Shown: piece after piece, positions 45,121-55,676 of the stretch | How the letters are laid out: every line of letters begins with the position of its first letter | Position numbering within the stretch: the stretch's first letter is position 1 | DNA from: Rhodobacter sp. CZR27 | GTDB lineage: Bacteria; Pseudomonadota; Alphaproteobacteria; Rhodobacterales; Rhodobacteraceae | Assembly (NCBI RefSeq): GCF_002407205.1 | Contig: NZ_CP023548.1 | Coordinates: forward strand, 124,001 to 188,000 | Length of the DNA stretch: 64,000 nt | Direction: 5' to 3' | Translations under genes and position numbers: made by a program | Notes under the pieces: model-generated | Seen by the model: only the letters and a program-made list of their open reading frames with translations | What the model was told of the DNA's origin: nothing | Database searches by the model: none

Positions 45121-46394
45121 GCGCGCCGGTCTTCTCCACCCTCGGCTGCCGGCTGAACGCCTACGAATCCGAGGCGATGAAGGAACTGGCCGAGGCGGCG
45201 GGTCTGGACAATACCGTGGTGGTCAACACCTGCGCCGTCACGGCGGAAGCGGTGCGCAAGGCCAAGCAGGAGATCCGCCGCCTGCGCCGCGACAACCCGG
45301 GCGCCACGATCATCGTCACCGGCTGTGCGGCGCAGACGGAACCCGCGACCTTCTCGGCAATGCCCGAGGTGGACCGCGTGATCGGCAACACCGAGAAGAT
45401 GCAGGCCTCCACCTGGGCCGCGATGGCGCCCGACCTGATCGGGCAGACCGAACGGGTGCAGGTCGATGACATCCTGTCGGTGCGCGAGACCGCGGGCCAC
45501 CTGATCGACGGCTTCGGCCGCCATCGCGCCTATGTCCAGGTCCAGAACGGCTGCGACCATCGCTGCACCTTCTGCATCATTCCCTACGGTCGCGGCAATT
45601 CGCGCTCGGTTCCCGCCGGGGTGGTGGTCGAGCAGATCCGGCGGCTGGTGGACAAGGGCTTTGCCGAGGTCGTGCTGACCGGGGTGGACCTGACCTCCTG
45701 GGGGGCGGACCTGCCGGCTGGCCCGCGCCTCGGCGATCTGGTCATGCGGATCCTGCGGCTGGTGCCGGACCTGCCGCGCCTTCGGATCTCGTCCATCGAT
45801 TCGATCGAGGTGGATGAGGCGCTCATGCAGGCCATCGCGACCGAGCCGCGGCTGATGCCGCACCTGCACCTGAGCCTCCAGCACGGCGACGACCTGATCC
45901 TGAAGCGGATGAAGCGGCGGCACTTGCGCGACGACGCCATCCGCTTCTGCGAGGAGGCGCGGCGGCTGCGGCCCGATCTGGTGCTCGGCGCCGACATCAT
46001 CGCGGGCTTCCCTACCGAATCCGAAGCGGCGTTCGAGAACTCGCGGCGGCTGGTCGGGGACTGCGGGCTGACCTTCCTGCACGTCTTCCCCTTCTCGCCC
46101 CGGAAGGGCACCCCGGCTGCCCGGATGCCGCAGCTCGCCGGCCCCGTGATCCGCGAGCGGGCGGCGCGGCTGCGCGCGGCGGGCGACGCCCGGCTGCTCC
46201 GTCACCTCGAGGCGCAGCGCGGGCTGACCCACCGCGTCCTCATGGAAGGCCCGCGCCTCGGGCGGACCGAGCAGTTCACCGAGGTCGCCTTCGCTGCCGA
46301 CATGCCCGAGGGGAGGATCGTCTCCGCCACCATCACCGGGCACGACCAAGGCCGCCTGACCGCCGAGGTTGCCGCGGCCGGCCTTGCGGCGTAA
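45117..46394 (+). CDS. mtaB: tRNA t6A37 methylthiotransferase MtaB
   Basis: 425 residues. N-terminal domain with [22 protein letters not shown] and TGCAAQ supplying the auxiliary cluster cysteines, then the radical-SAM motif [17 protein letters not shown]-terminal TRAM-like region follows ([16 protein letters not shown]). It converts t6A37 to ms2t6A in lysine tRNA UUU; interestingly that tRNA is encoded 1 kb upstream, and tsaE of the t6A pathway is also in this window. Translationally coupled to dapF. Confidence 0.94.
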   Translation: MSAPVFSTLGCRLNAYESEAMKELAEAAGLDNTVVVNTCAVTAEAVRKAKQEIRRLRRDNPGATIIVTGCAAQTEPATFSAMPEVDRVIGNTEKMQASTWAAMAPDLIGQTERVQVDDILSVRETAGHLIDGFGRHRAYVQVQNGCDHRCTFCIIPYGRGNSRSVPAGVVVEQIRRLVDKGFAEVVLTGVDLTSWGADLPAGPRLGDLVMRILRLVPDLPRLRISSIDSIEVDEALMQAIATEPRLMPHLHLSLQHGDDLILKRMKRRHLRDDAIRFCEEARRLRPDLVLGADIIAGFPTESEAAFENSRRLVGDCGLTFLHVFPFSPRKGTPAARMPQLAGPVIRERAARLRAAGDARLLRHLEAQRGLTHRVLMEGPRLGRTEQFTEVAFAADMPEGRIVSATITGHDQGRLTAEVAAAGLAA

Positions 46395-46424
46395 AAGCCT
46401 GCCATTCCAGTGAAAGGCCCTGTC

Positions 46425-47945
46425 ATGACCGCACCGAAACCCGTCGTCCTCTGCATCCTCGACGGCTGGGGCCTCCGCGCGGAGCGCGAGGCGAATGCCG
46501 TGGCGCTGGCGGATACGCCCACCTTCGACCGGCTGATGGCGACCTGCCCGAACGCGACGCTGATCACGCACGGGCCGGACGCCGGCCTGCCGCGTGGGCA
46601 GATGGGCAACTCCGAGGTTGGTCACACCAACATCGGTGCGGGTCGCGTCGTGGCGATGGATCTCGGCGCCATCGACCTCGCCGTCGAGGAGGGCACGTTT
46701 GCCACGAACCCGGCGCTGCGCGACTTCGCGGCGAAGGTGAAGGCGGCGGGCGGCACGGCGCATCTGATGGGTGTGGTCTCGGACGGCGGGGTGCATGGCC
46801 ACATCGTGCACCTGCTCGCGGCCGCCCGGGCACTGGCGGACGACGGGCTGCCGGTGGTGATCCACGCGATCACCGACGGGCGGGACGTGCCGCCGGCTTC
46901 GGCCGGTGTCTACGTTGAACAGCTTTTGCGTGACCTGCCGCAGGGCGCCCGCGTTGGCACGGTGATCGGGCGCTACTGGGCGATGGACCGCGACAAGCGC
47001 TGGGACCGCGTACAGCGCGCCTCCGACGCGATGCTCCACGGCAAGGGCGAGCGCGCCGCGGATGCGGCCGCGGCGGTGGCCGAGGCGCTCGCCCGCGGCG
47101 AGACCGACGAGTTCATCGCGCCGACCGTGGTGGGCGGCTATGCCGGGATGGCGGATGGCGACGGCTTCTTCTGCCTGAACTTCCGCGCCGACCGCGCGCG
47201 AGAGATCCTGTCGGCGCTGGCCCAGCCCGGCTTCGCCGCCTACGAGACCGGCAAGCGTCCTGAATGGTCCGCCTTCCTCGGCATGGTGGATTACTCCAAG
47301 GAACACGATACCTTCATGACCGCCGCTTACCCGAAGCAGGTCATCCGCAACACACTGGGGGAATGGGTGGCGCGGCACGGCCTTCGGCAGTTCCGCATCG
47401 CCGAGACCGAGAAATACCCGCACGTCACCTTCTTCCTGAACGGCGGCAAGGAGGTGCCCGAGACCGGCGAGGTCCGCTACATGGCGAACTCGCCCAAGGT
47501 CGCGACCTATGACCTGCAGCCCGAGATGTCGGCGCCCGACGTGAGCGATCACCTCGTCGAGGCGATCGGGCAGGGCTATGACCTGATCGTCGTGAACTAC
47601 GCCAACCCCGACATGGTGGGCCATACCGGCGACCTGAAGGCCGCCATGGCCGCCTGCGAGGCGGTGGACCGGGGCCTCGGCCGGGCCGTCGAGGCCGTGA
47701 CGAAGGCGGGCGGCGCGATGATCGTGACCGCCGACCACGGCAACTGCGAGATGATGGTGGACCCCGTGACCGGCGGTCCCCACACCGCCCACACGACGAA
47801 CCCGGTGCCCGTGATCCTCGTGAACGGGCCGGCGGGCGCGCGGCTGCACGACGGGCGGCTCGCCGACCTCGCGCCGACGCTCCTGCAACTGATGCAGCTT
47901 CCGCAGCCCGAGGAGATGACCGGGCGGAGCCTGATCGACGCATGA
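46425..47945 (+). CDS. gpmI: 2,3-bisphosphoglycerate-independent phosphoglycerate mutase
   Basis: 506 residues. ILDGWGLR and QMGNSEVGHTNIGAGRV (with the phosphorylated serine) mark the phosphatase-like domain; IHAITDGRDVPPASA, NFRADRAREI and VTADHGNCEMM supply Mn ligands. It interconverts 3- and 2-phosphoglycerate in glycolysis. AAAGG lies 8 bases before ATG 46425; an in-frame GTG 15 bases earlier is the weaker choice. Overlaps the envC-like gene by 4 bases. Confidence 0.97.
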   Translation: MTAPKPVVLCILDGWGLRAEREANAVALADTPTFDRLMATCPNATLITHGPDAGLPRGQMGNSEVGHTNIGAGRVVAMDLGAIDLAVEEGTFATNPALRDFAAKVKAAGGTAHLMGVVSDGGVHGHIVHLLAAARALADDGLPVVIHAITDGRDVPPASAGVYVEQLLRDLPQGARVGTVIGRYWAMDRDKRWDRVQRASDAMLHGKGERAADAAAAVAEALARGETDEFIAPTVVGGYAGMADGDGFFCLNFRADRAREILSALAQPGFAAYETGKRPEWSAFLGMVDYSKEHDTFMTAAYPKQVIRNTLGEWVARHGLRQFRIAETEKYPHVTFFLNGGKEVPETGEVRYMANSPKVATYDLQPEMSAPDVSDHLVEAIGQGYDLIVVNYANPDMVGHTGDLKAAMAACEAVDRGLGRAVEAVTKAGGAMIVTADHGNCEMMVDPVTGGPHTAHTTNPVPVILVNGPAGARLHDGRLADLAPTLLQLMQLPQPEEMTGRSLIDA

Positions 47946-49057
47946 TCCGCGCCTGCGCCCTCGCGCTCGCGCTTCTCGCCACGCCGGCTTCGGCCGTCAC
48001 CGTGGCGCAGGAGGCGGCGCAGGCGGCCCGTGACCTGCAGGCCGCGGTGACGGCGCTGCAGGAGGCGCAGGGCGCGCGCGATCAGGTCTCGGCGCTGACG
48101 ACGACGATCAGCGCCTACGAGAAGGGTCTGGCCGCCCTGCGCGAGAACCTGCGGCAGGCGGCGATCCGCGAATCCGTCCTCGCCATGCTGCTCGAGGCCA
48201 AGCGCGACGAGGTGGCCCAGCTTCTGGGCGTCCTGGCCCGGATGGATGCGCGGCCGGGACCGCTGCTGCTGATGCACCCGGCGGGGCCGCTCGGGACCGC
48301 GCGTTCGGGAATGATCCTCTCGGAGGTGACGCCCGCTCTGCTCTCGCAGGCCGAGTCGCTGCGCCAGCAGCTGCAGGAGATGCGCGACCTGCGCGAGTTG
48401 CAGACCGCCGCCGGCAAGACCCTGTCCGAGGGGCTGGCCGTGGCGCAGGAGGCGCGCACCGCGCTCAGCCATGCGATCTCGAACCGGGTGGAGCCTCCGA
48501 AGCGGTTCACCGACGACCCTGAGGTGCTCAGGGGCCTGCTGGAAAGCGCCGACACTCTCGACGCCTTTGCCGGAGGGCTGGCGACCGGCGATCCCGATGC
48601 CGCCGCTCGCGATTTCGAGGGTGCGCAGGGCCGCCTGCCCCTGCCGGTGCTGGGCACGATCCTCAGGCGCGCGAACGAGGCCGATGCGGCAGGCGTCCGC
48701 CGGCCCGGCATGCTGGTCGCGACGCGGCCGCAGGCGCTGGTGACCGCGCCCTGGCCCGCGACGATCCGCTATCGCGGGCCGCTGCTCGACTACGGAAATG
48801 TGATGATCCTGGAGCCCGGCGCCGGTTATCTGCTGGTGTTGGCAGGTCTGGGGACCGTCTATGGTGACACCGGCGAGGTGGTCGCGGCCGGTGCGCCGCT
48901 GGGCCTGATGGGCGGCGGCGGGACGGGAGCGGCGGATTTTCCCTCGTCGGGCGGCCAGGGTGCTGGCGTGCGCGACACGGAGACGCTTTATTTGGAACTG
49001 AGACAAGGGGCCGAGCCGGTCGATCCGGCGCAGTGGTTCGCGGTGGATGGGGAATAG
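47942..49057 (+). CDS. EnvC-like murein hydrolase activator, degenerate LytM domain
   Basis: 371 residues. Signal peptide (1-18, LALLATPASA), a long coiled coil (about 20-180), then a LytM-type domain near 265-365. The zinc ligands of active LytM enzymes are missing: the usual HxH is YLEL in ETLYLELRQGAEPVDPAQWF. This is the EnvC state, an activator of division amidases rather than an enzyme. Placed between gpmI and ctpA as in many alphaproteobacteria. Confidence 0.85.
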   Translation: MIRACALALALLATPASAVTVAQEAAQAARDLQAAVTALQEAQGARDQVSALTTTISAYEKGLAALRENLRQAAIRESVLAMLLEAKRDEVAQLLGVLARMDARPGPLLLMHPAGPLGTARSGMILSEVTPALLSQAESLRQQLQEMRDLRELQTAAGKTLSEGLAVAQEARTALSHAISNRVEPPKRFTDDPEVLRGLLESADTLDAFAGGLATGDPDAAARDFEGAQGRLPLPVLGTILRRANEADAAGVRRPGMLVATRPQALVTAPWPATIRYRGPLLDYGNVMILEPGAGYLLVLAGLGTVYGDTGEVVAAGAPLGLMGGGGTGAADFPSSGGQGAGVRDTETLYLELRQGAEPVDPAQWFAVDGE

Positions 49058-49064
49058 GACCGGC

Positions 49065-50411
<1,347 letters not shown>

Positions 50412-50412
50412 G

Positions 50413-50901
50413 ATGGAGCGCGTGATCGACCCCGAGGCGCTGCCCTATCGCCCCTGCGTGGGCATCGTGCTGATCAACCGCGAGGGGCTCATCTTCGCCG
50501 GGCAGCGGATCGACAGTCCGCTGCCCGCCTGGCAGATGCCGCAGGGCGGGATCGACGACGGCGAGAAGCCCCGCACCGCTGCCCTGCGCGAATTGTGGGA
50601 AGAGACCGGCATCCCCGAGGATCTGGTGGAATTCGTCGCGAAGGCGCCGGACTGGGTGACCTACGACCTGCCGCCCGAGCTTCTGGGCAAGGTCTGGGGC
50701 GGCAAGTATCGTGGCCAGCGGCAGAAGTGGTTCCTGTTCCGCTACCTTGGCAGTGACGATCAGGTGGGGATCGGCACCGACCATGCCGAATTCTCGTGCT
50801 GGCGCTGGATTGGCGCGGACGAGATGATCGCCGCCATCGTTCCGTTCAAGCGCGCCGTCTATGAACAGGTGGTGGACGCCTTCCGCGACCACCTGCGCTG
50901 A
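50413..50901 (+). CDS. rppH: RNA pyrophosphohydrolase
   Basis: 162 residues. The Nudix box is [20 protein letters not shown] with TGI following. [22 protein letters not shown] and KWFLFRY are RppH features. It removes pyrophosphate from the 5' end of mRNAs, starting decay. It begins 1 base after the ctpA stop, so it is probably co-transcribed. Confidence 0.95.
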   Translation: MERVIDPEALPYRPCVGIVLINREGLIFAGQRIDSPLPAWQMPQGGIDDGEKPRTAALRELWEETGIPEDLVEFVAKAPDWVTYDLPPELLGKVWGGKYRGQRQKWFLFRYLGSDDQVGIGTDHAEFSCWRWIGADEMIAAIVPFKRAVYEQVVDAFRDHLR

Positions 50902-50907
50902 GCTGGG

Positions 50908-52182
50908 TCAGCCGTTCTCGCGCAGGACCGCTCCCGCCAGATAGAGCGAGCCGCAGATCAGCACCCGGGCCTCGGGCTGGTCGGCGGCAATGGCAGCCAG
51001 CGCCTCGGCCACGGACCCTGCCGTGATCGCGTCGATGCCGGCCGCCAGCGCCGCGGCTTCGGTGTCCTTGGCCGGCAGGGTGTTCTTCTCGCCCGGGATC
51101 GCCACGGCATGCAGCCGCGCGACATGCGGGGCCAGCGGGCGCATGTAGCCCGTCACGTCCTTGGTGTTCAGCATGCCGCAGATCAGATGCGTGGGCCGGG
51201 CGGGCATCCGCGCCAGCGTCGCGGCGATTGCCTCGCCCCCCGCCGGATTGTGCCCGCCATCGAGCCAGAGTTCGATCCCGGGGGCGAGGTCGGCCAGCGG
51301 GCCGCGGCGCAGGCGCTGCATGCGGGCCGGCCAGTCGGCGCGGGTGACGGCGGCCGCGCAGGCGGCCTCGCCATGTCCGAGGTGGCGCAGCGCCATCAGT
51401 GCGGCGCCGGCGTTCTGGATCTGGTGCGGCCCGGGCAGGTTCGGCAGCGGCAGGTCGAGAAGCCCGGTCTCGTCCTGAAAGACCAGCCGCCCGCGCTCTT
51501 CCAATGCGTGCCAGTGCTGGCCATGCGCCAGAAGCGGCGCACCCAGCCGTTCGGCGCGGGCCTCGATCACGGCCAACGCCTCGGGCGCCTGCGGGCCGAC
51601 GACGCAGGGAACAAGGCGCTTCAGGATGCCGGCCTTTTCGCCGGCGATCTCGGGCAGCGTCTCGCCCAGATATTGCTGATGGTCGATCGAGACCGGCGTG
51701 ATGATGGTCAGCGCCGGCCGGTCCACCACATTGGTCGCATCGAGCCTGCCGCCCAGCCCGACCTCCAGCAGCACGGCATCGGCCGGGGTGCGCGCGAAGG
51801 CGAGGAGCGCCGCGCAGGTGGTGATCTCGAAGAAGGTGATCGGGTCCGGCCCGTTCGCCGCGAGGCATTCGTCCAGCAGCGCTGCCAGCGCCGGCTCCTC
51901 GATCAACTCGCCGGCCAGCCGGATCCGCTCGTGGAAGCGGGCGAGGTGCGGCGAGGTATAGGCGTGAACCCTCAGCCCCGCGGCCTCCAGCCCCGCCCGG
52001 ATCATCGCCTGCGTCGAACCCTTGCCGTTCGTGCCGGCAATGTGGATCACCGGCGGCAGGCTGCGCTCGGGGTGGCCGAGGGCCGCGAGCAGCCGGTGCA
52101 CCCGGTCGAGCGTGAGATCGATGACCTTCGGGTGCAGGGACATCATCCGGTCGAGGATGACGTCCGAGGCGGGCAGGCTCAC
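50908..52182 (-). CDS. folC: Bifunctional folylpolyglutamate/dihydrofolate synthase
   Basis: 424 residues from a GTG that overlaps the accD stop (GTGA). P-loop IAGTNGKGST, YTSPHLARFHERI, EVGLGGRLDATNVV, SIDHQQYLG and LDGGHNPAG are conserved Mur-ligase-family motifs. It adds L-glutamate to dihydropteroate and folates. The longer upstream frame antisense over accD is shadow. Confidence 0.95.
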   Translation of the reverse strand: MSLPASDVILDRMMSLHPKVIDLTLDRVHRLLAALGHPERSLPPVIHIAGTNGKGSTQAMIRAGLEAAGLRVHAYTSPHLARFHERIRLAGELIEEPALAALLDECLAANGPDPITFFEITTCAALLAFARTPADAVLLEVGLGGRLDATNVVDRPALTIITPVSIDHQQYLGETLPEIAGEKAGILKRLVPCVVGPQAPEALAVIEARAERLGAPLLAHGQHWHALEERGRLVFQDETGLLDLPLPNLPGPHQIQNAGAALMALRHLGHGEAACAAAVTRADWPARMQRLRRGPLADLAPGIELWLDGGHNPAGGEAIAATLARMPARPTHLICGMLNTKDVTGYMRPLAPHVARLHAVAIPGEKNTLPAKDTEAAALAAGIDAITAGSVAEALAAIAADQPEARVLICGSLYLAGAVLRENG

Positions 52183-53135
52183 TCGGCGGCCTTGTCTTCC
52201 ACCACCGCTTCCGGCGTGGCGGGCGGCGGCATCAGGTCGATCACCGGCCGGATCTCGGGGGCGGGAAGCTCGCCCTTGATGGCCGGCGGCTGGTTCATCA
52301 GCATCCGGATGATGGTGACGAGTTCCTCGCGCATGTTCTTGCGGTGGGTCACCCGGTCGAGCATCCCGTGATCCAGCAGGTATTCCGCACGCTGGAAGCC
52401 CTCGGGCAGGGTCTCGCGGATGGTCTGCTCGATCACGCGGGGCCCGGCAAAGCAGATCAGCGCATTCGGCTCGGCGATCTGCACGTCGCCCAGCATCGCA
52501 TAGCTTGCCGTCACCCCGCCGGTCGTCGGATGCGTCAGCACGCAGATATAGGGCAGCCCCGCCTCGCGCAGCATCTGCACCGCAACGGTGGTGCGCGGCA
52601 TCTGCATCAGCGACAGGATCCCCTCCTGCATCCGCGCGCCACCCGCGGCCGCGAACAGGATCAGCGGGCATTTCAGCTTCACCGCCCGCTCGGCCGCCGC
52701 GATGATGGCGTTGCCGACATACATGCCCATGGAGCCCGCCATGAAGCTGAAGTCCTGCGCGGCGGCGACGACCGGCGTGCGGGCCATCTCGCCCTCGACG
52801 ACCAGCATCGCCTCCTTCTCGCCGGTGGACTTCTGCGCCGCCCTCATCCGCTCGGGGTAGCGCTTCTGGTCGCGGAACTGCAGCGGATCGGCCAGCGGCA
52901 CCGGAACCTCGACCTCGGTGAAGATCCCGCCGTCGAACATCACCGCGAACCGCTCGCGCGGGCTGATCGCCATGTGGTGGTCGCAGGTCGTGCAGACGTT
53001 CTGGTTCTCGGCCAGCTCGCGGTGAAAGAGCATCGTCCCGCATTCGGGACACTTCGTCCACAGGTTCTCCGGCACCTCGCGGCGCGAGAACAGCGAGTTG
53101 ATCTTCGGGCGGACGTAGTTGGAGATCCAGTTCAT
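52179..53135 (-). CDS. accD: Acetyl-CoA carboxylase carboxyltransferase subunit beta
   Basis: 318 residues. The zinc finger is CPECG with CTTC further on (about 28-50), then the carboxyltransferase domain (GMYVGNAIIAAAERAV, FAAAGGARMQEGILSLMQM, LTHPTTGGVTASYAMLGD). It makes malonyl-CoA with AccA. It is followed by an overlapping folC, a pairing common in proteobacteria. Start MNWISNYVRPKI matches the family. Confidence 0.97.
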   Translation of the reverse strand: MNWISNYVRPKINSLFSRREVPENLWTKCPECGTMLFHRELAENQNVCTTCDHHMAISPRERFAVMFDGGIFTEVEVPVPLADPLQFRDQKRYPERMRAAQKSTGEKEAMLVVEGEMARTPVVAAAQDFSFMAGSMGMYVGNAIIAAAERAVKLKCPLILFAAAGGARMQEGILSLMQMPRTTVAVQMLREAGLPYICVLTHPTTGGVTASYAMLGDVQIAEPNALICFAGPRVIEQTIRETLPEGFQRAEYLLDHGMLDRVTHRKNMREELVTIIRMLMNQPPAIKGELPAPEIRPVIDLMPPPATPEAVVEDKAAE

Positions 53136-53284
53136 GCGGGGCTTGCCCTTCCGGTCGCAGCGTTGGTGCCGAGATAGTCCGCAGGGGCGGGAAATGCAAT
53201 CGGGCGGGGGCCCCCTGTGACGCCCGCGCGCGGGTGGCGGCCCCTGCGCTGCCAAGCGCGCCGCGCCCGGACCGGCAACGCGGA

Positions 53285-53539
53285 TCACTCGTCGGCCGTG
53301 ACCACGCTCTGCGTCCGCAGCCAGTCCGAGGGCGCGACGAGGGTGGCGCAGAGCGCGCCATAGGCCAGAAGGAACAGCGCGAGCGACAGGACCCTCGGCC
53401 GCGGCGACAGCGCAGCGCGGCGGAGGCTTTCCGTGCGGGCGTCGATCATGCCGTCGCCGGCGTCGAGCCGGCGGCGCAGGGGGTGAAGCTCGGACATCGG
53501 AGGCGGGGCGAGGGAATCGGGGATCATGGTGCAGGTCAC
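53285..53539 (-). CDS. Hypothetical small membrane protein
   Basis: 84 residues (70 if it starts at MSELHPL, 53497). A charged N-terminal part (LHPLRRRLDAGDGM) is followed by one membrane helix (VLSLALFLLAYGALCATLVA) near the C-terminus. No family recognised. Alone on this strand between accD and a divergent gene. Coding potential is moderate. Confidence 0.5.
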   Translation of the reverse strand: MTCTMIPDSLAPPPMSELHPLRRRLDAGDGMIDARTESLRRAALSPRPRVLSLALFLLAYGALCATLVAPSDWLRTQSVVTADE

Positions 53540-53893
53540 GGCTGCGGGTCCTACAGGAGCGTCCGGGCCGGTTCAAGCGTGGGCTGGATGGCCCCGGGCG
53601 GCGATCAGCGAACATTGTTCCCGGCAACGGCCCCAAGTCGGCAGAAGATCCTGACGCAGGCGGGGTTTATGGGCTGTTTTACGGACCATCATTCCCGACT
53701 GCGTTTATCGTCCTTTTCTTCCGCGGCAGCCCCGGAAGCTGTGCCGGCCGGTCGGCGCGAGAATTGCGTCTTGCTCGGCGAAGGGCGGGAGATTATGCCA
53801 GTTCCGAGGGAGGTTCCCCATGAAATCCAGATGCTTGCGGCCCGAAGGGGCGTCGGGCGCCGCGATCCCGTTTCCGGCACGGGGACGTGTCCG
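53540..53893 (+). other. Intergenic region with a 25-codon leader reading frame
   Basis: This 354-bp stretch holds no long gene. An ATG at 53820 with GAGGGAGG upstream opens a 25-codon frame (MKSRCLRPEGASGAAIP then FPARGRVR) whose stop overlaps the ATG of the next gene at 53894. The rest shows nothing I can identify; it should contain promoters for both neighbours. Confidence 0.45.
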
Positions 53894-53897
53894 ATGA
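53820..53897 (+). CDS. Putative leader peptide coupled to the downstream exported protein
   Basis: 25 residues, ATG with a good ribosome binding site (GAGGGAGG, 7 bases), rich in Arg and Pro. The terminal TGA shares bases with the ATG at 53894, the layout used for translational coupling. The downstream ATG has only a weak site of its own. No function or similarity is recognised. Confidence 0.35.
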   Translation: MKSRCLRPEGASGAAIPFPARGRVR

Positions 53898-54451
53898 CGG
53901 GCCGGATCCTGATCCTTGGCCTTGCCCTCGCGATGGCGGCAGGTGCGGCGCTTGCGGCGCAGGGCGTGCATGTGGCGGCGCCTGCCGGCTATTGCATCGA
54001 CCGCGAGGCCAGCGCCGGACACGGCCTCGTCCTCATGGGGCGGTGCGAGGGCGACAGCGAGCGCCCTCCCGCGATCCTGACGGCGGTGGTGGGTCCATCC
54101 GGCTCGGGGATGGACGTCAGGGCGCGAGGGCAGGAACTGGCGGCCTTCTTCTCCTCGACCGAAGGGCGCGCCGCGCTCAGCCGGTCGGGAAATGCGCGGC
54201 GGGTGGAGCTGCTCGAAGCGCGGGGACGGGGCGAGGCCTTCCTTCTGCGCCTTCGGGACACCAGCCCCGGCCATCACGGCCAGACGGAGGGCTGGCGCGC
54301 CGTCCTGTCGCTGAACGGGCGGCTTGTGACCCTGACCGCGACCGGGACCGGCGCGGCGCCGCTCTCGCGCGAGAATGGCAAGCGGCTGATCGGCGCCTTC
54401 GTCGATGCGATGGAAGCCGCCAATCCGCGCGGCCGGCAGGCCGGGAACTGA
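53894..54451 (+). CDS. Hypothetical exported protein
   Basis: 185 residues. Signal peptide MTGRILILGLALAMAAGAALA, then a domain containing a cysteine pair (YCIDREASAGHGLVLMGRC) and a regular C-terminal part (ENGKRLIGAFVDAMEAAN). Probably periplasmic. No family recognised. Followed 49 bp later by a DUF6478-like gene, so they may share a transcript. Confidence 0.7.
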   Translation: MTGRILILGLALAMAAGAALAAQGVHVAAPAGYCIDREASAGHGLVLMGRCEGDSERPPAILTAVVGPSGSGMDVRARGQELAAFFSSTEGRAALSRSGNARRVELLEARGRGEAFLLRLRDTSPGHHGQTEGWRAVLSLNGRLVTLTATGTGAAPLSRENGKRLIGAFVDAMEAANPRGRQAGN

Positions 54452-54500
54452 GGATACAGATGCAGGTCCCGGGCCCGGGAGCAGAGGAAGTTGGGTGGCG

Positions 54501-55274
54501 ATGAGCAGGCGCCTGCGCTCCCTCATGGGCCGGCTGTTCCACCGGGCCGTGCTTCGGCGCTGGTCGCGTGCGGCCGATTCCGCCGCGGCGATCGATCTCG
54601 GGACGCTGCGACGGCAGCGCGCGCAGGCCCGGACCCTGCGGCGGCAGCTCGACCGGCTGCTGCACACGGCCGAGAACCGGCTGGCGCTGCCGCTGATCGG
54701 CTCGAAGGCGATGCGGCGCCCGATGGGGACGGACTGGACGTGGCGGCCCGACCTCTGGCGCGGCCCGATCGCCACCACCGGCATCGCGGCGGCCCCGCGC
54801 CGGGCAGAGATCGCGGCAGGGACGACACTCTTTCACGACTGCCCCGAAGCCGAGATCACAGTCCGCCAGATCCGCAACACGCGCGAGGCGGACCTTGCAC
54901 CCTATGGCCTGCGGCTCGACGTGTTCCGTTTCGGCGGCAGCTTCCTGTCGGTCGTCCTCGATCTTCCCGACGAGGCGGTTCAGGGCCTGCAGCTGCGCCA
55001 CGTGATCCGGCTGGAGGTCACCGCCGAATGCGAACGCCCACTTCGGGTCTTTGCCCGGCTGAACGTGCGGCACGGGCCCAACACCGAGGAGATCGTTCAG
55101 GGGATCGCGGTGGATGGCGGCGAGAGTGCGGCCGAGTTCGACCTTGCCTATACGCGCATGGTCGAAAAGCGGGTCGAGAAGATGTGGGTGGACCTGATCC
55201 TCGACCGACCCGAGATGAACCAGATCATCCTGCGCGACGTGACGCTGAGCCGCCGCCCGCGCGCCGAACTGTGA
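54501..55274 (+). CDS. DUF6478-like protein
   Basis: 257 residues, no signal peptide or membrane helix. N-terminal basic helix (MSRRLRSLMGRLFHRAVLRR), and a core with PMGTDWTWRPDLWRGPI, LFHDCPEAEITVRQIRN, RFGGSFLSVVLDLP and NQIILRDVTLSRRPRAEL. I recall this family as Rhodobacterales-specific with no known function. The next gene starts 11 bp after it, so it is probably translationally linked. Confidence 0.65.
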   Translation: MSRRLRSLMGRLFHRAVLRRWSRAADSAAAIDLGTLRRQRAQARTLRRQLDRLLHTAENRLALPLIGSKAMRRPMGTDWTWRPDLWRGPIATTGIAAAPRRAEIAAGTTLFHDCPEAEITVRQIRNTREADLAPYGLRLDVFRFGGSFLSVVLDLPDEAVQGLQLRHVIRLEVTAECERPLRVFARLNVRHGPNTEEIVQGIAVDGGESAAEFDLAYTRMVEKRVEKMWVDLILDRPEMNQIILRDVTLSRRPRAEL

Positions 55275-55284
55275 GGAGGTGGCG

Positions 55285-55650
55285 ATGAACCTCAGTCAGA
55301 CGCGGATCCGCGGCGGTTCCTGGGAGGGACTGCTGACCGGGTCCGAGGAGCGGCCAGAGCTGACGGTCACGCTTCTCGATGCGCCGCTGCCGGGTGTCGA
55401 AGTTGCCCCGCTCCCGGATCGTCCGGGTGCCTGGGCCGTCCGGGTTCCCATTCCCGCCGAGGCGCTGAACGAGGGTGTCCAGACCTTCCTGATCCGCGAG
55501 CGGACGTCGGGAGAGAAGCTGGCCCATTTCACCATCATCACCGGGGTTCCGGTCGAGGATGATCTGCGGGCGGAAGTGGATCTCCTGCGGGCCGAGCTTG
55601 ACATGCTCAAGCGGGCCTTCCGGCGGCACTGCACGGAGACGACGGGCTGA
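55285..55650 (+). CDS. Hypothetical protein with C-terminal coiled coil
   Basis: 121 residues from an ATG preceded by GAGGAGG; an in-frame GTG 6 bases earlier lies inside that site. A beta-rich N-terminal part (LTVTLLDAPLPGVEVAPLP) ends with a coiled coil (DLRAEVDLLRAELDMLKRAF). Partner candidate of the DUF6478-like protein just upstream. Function not recognised. Confidence 0.7.
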   Translation: MNLSQTRIRGGSWEGLLTGSEERPELTVTLLDAPLPGVEVAPLPDRPGAWAVRVPIPAEALNEGVQTFLIRERTSGEKLAHFTIITGVPVEDDLRAEVDLLRAELDMLKRAFRRHCTETTG

Positions 55651-55664
55651 AAGCCCGCCGTCGT
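55639..55664. terminator. Hairpin overlapping the end of the 55285 gene
   Basis: ACGACGGGCT (55639-55648) pairs with AGCCCG and GTCGT downstream (55652-55664), with a 2-base bulge and loop GAA. It lies between two convergent genes and may terminate both. No T-tract. Confidence 0.45.
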
Positions 55665-55676
55665 GGCGGCACCGGA

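Noticed and set aside
44823..47888. 1021-residue frame antisense to dapF-mtaB-gpmI
   Set aside because: All three sense genes have clear family motifs; the antisense product is a low-complexity His/Arg/Gly shadow.
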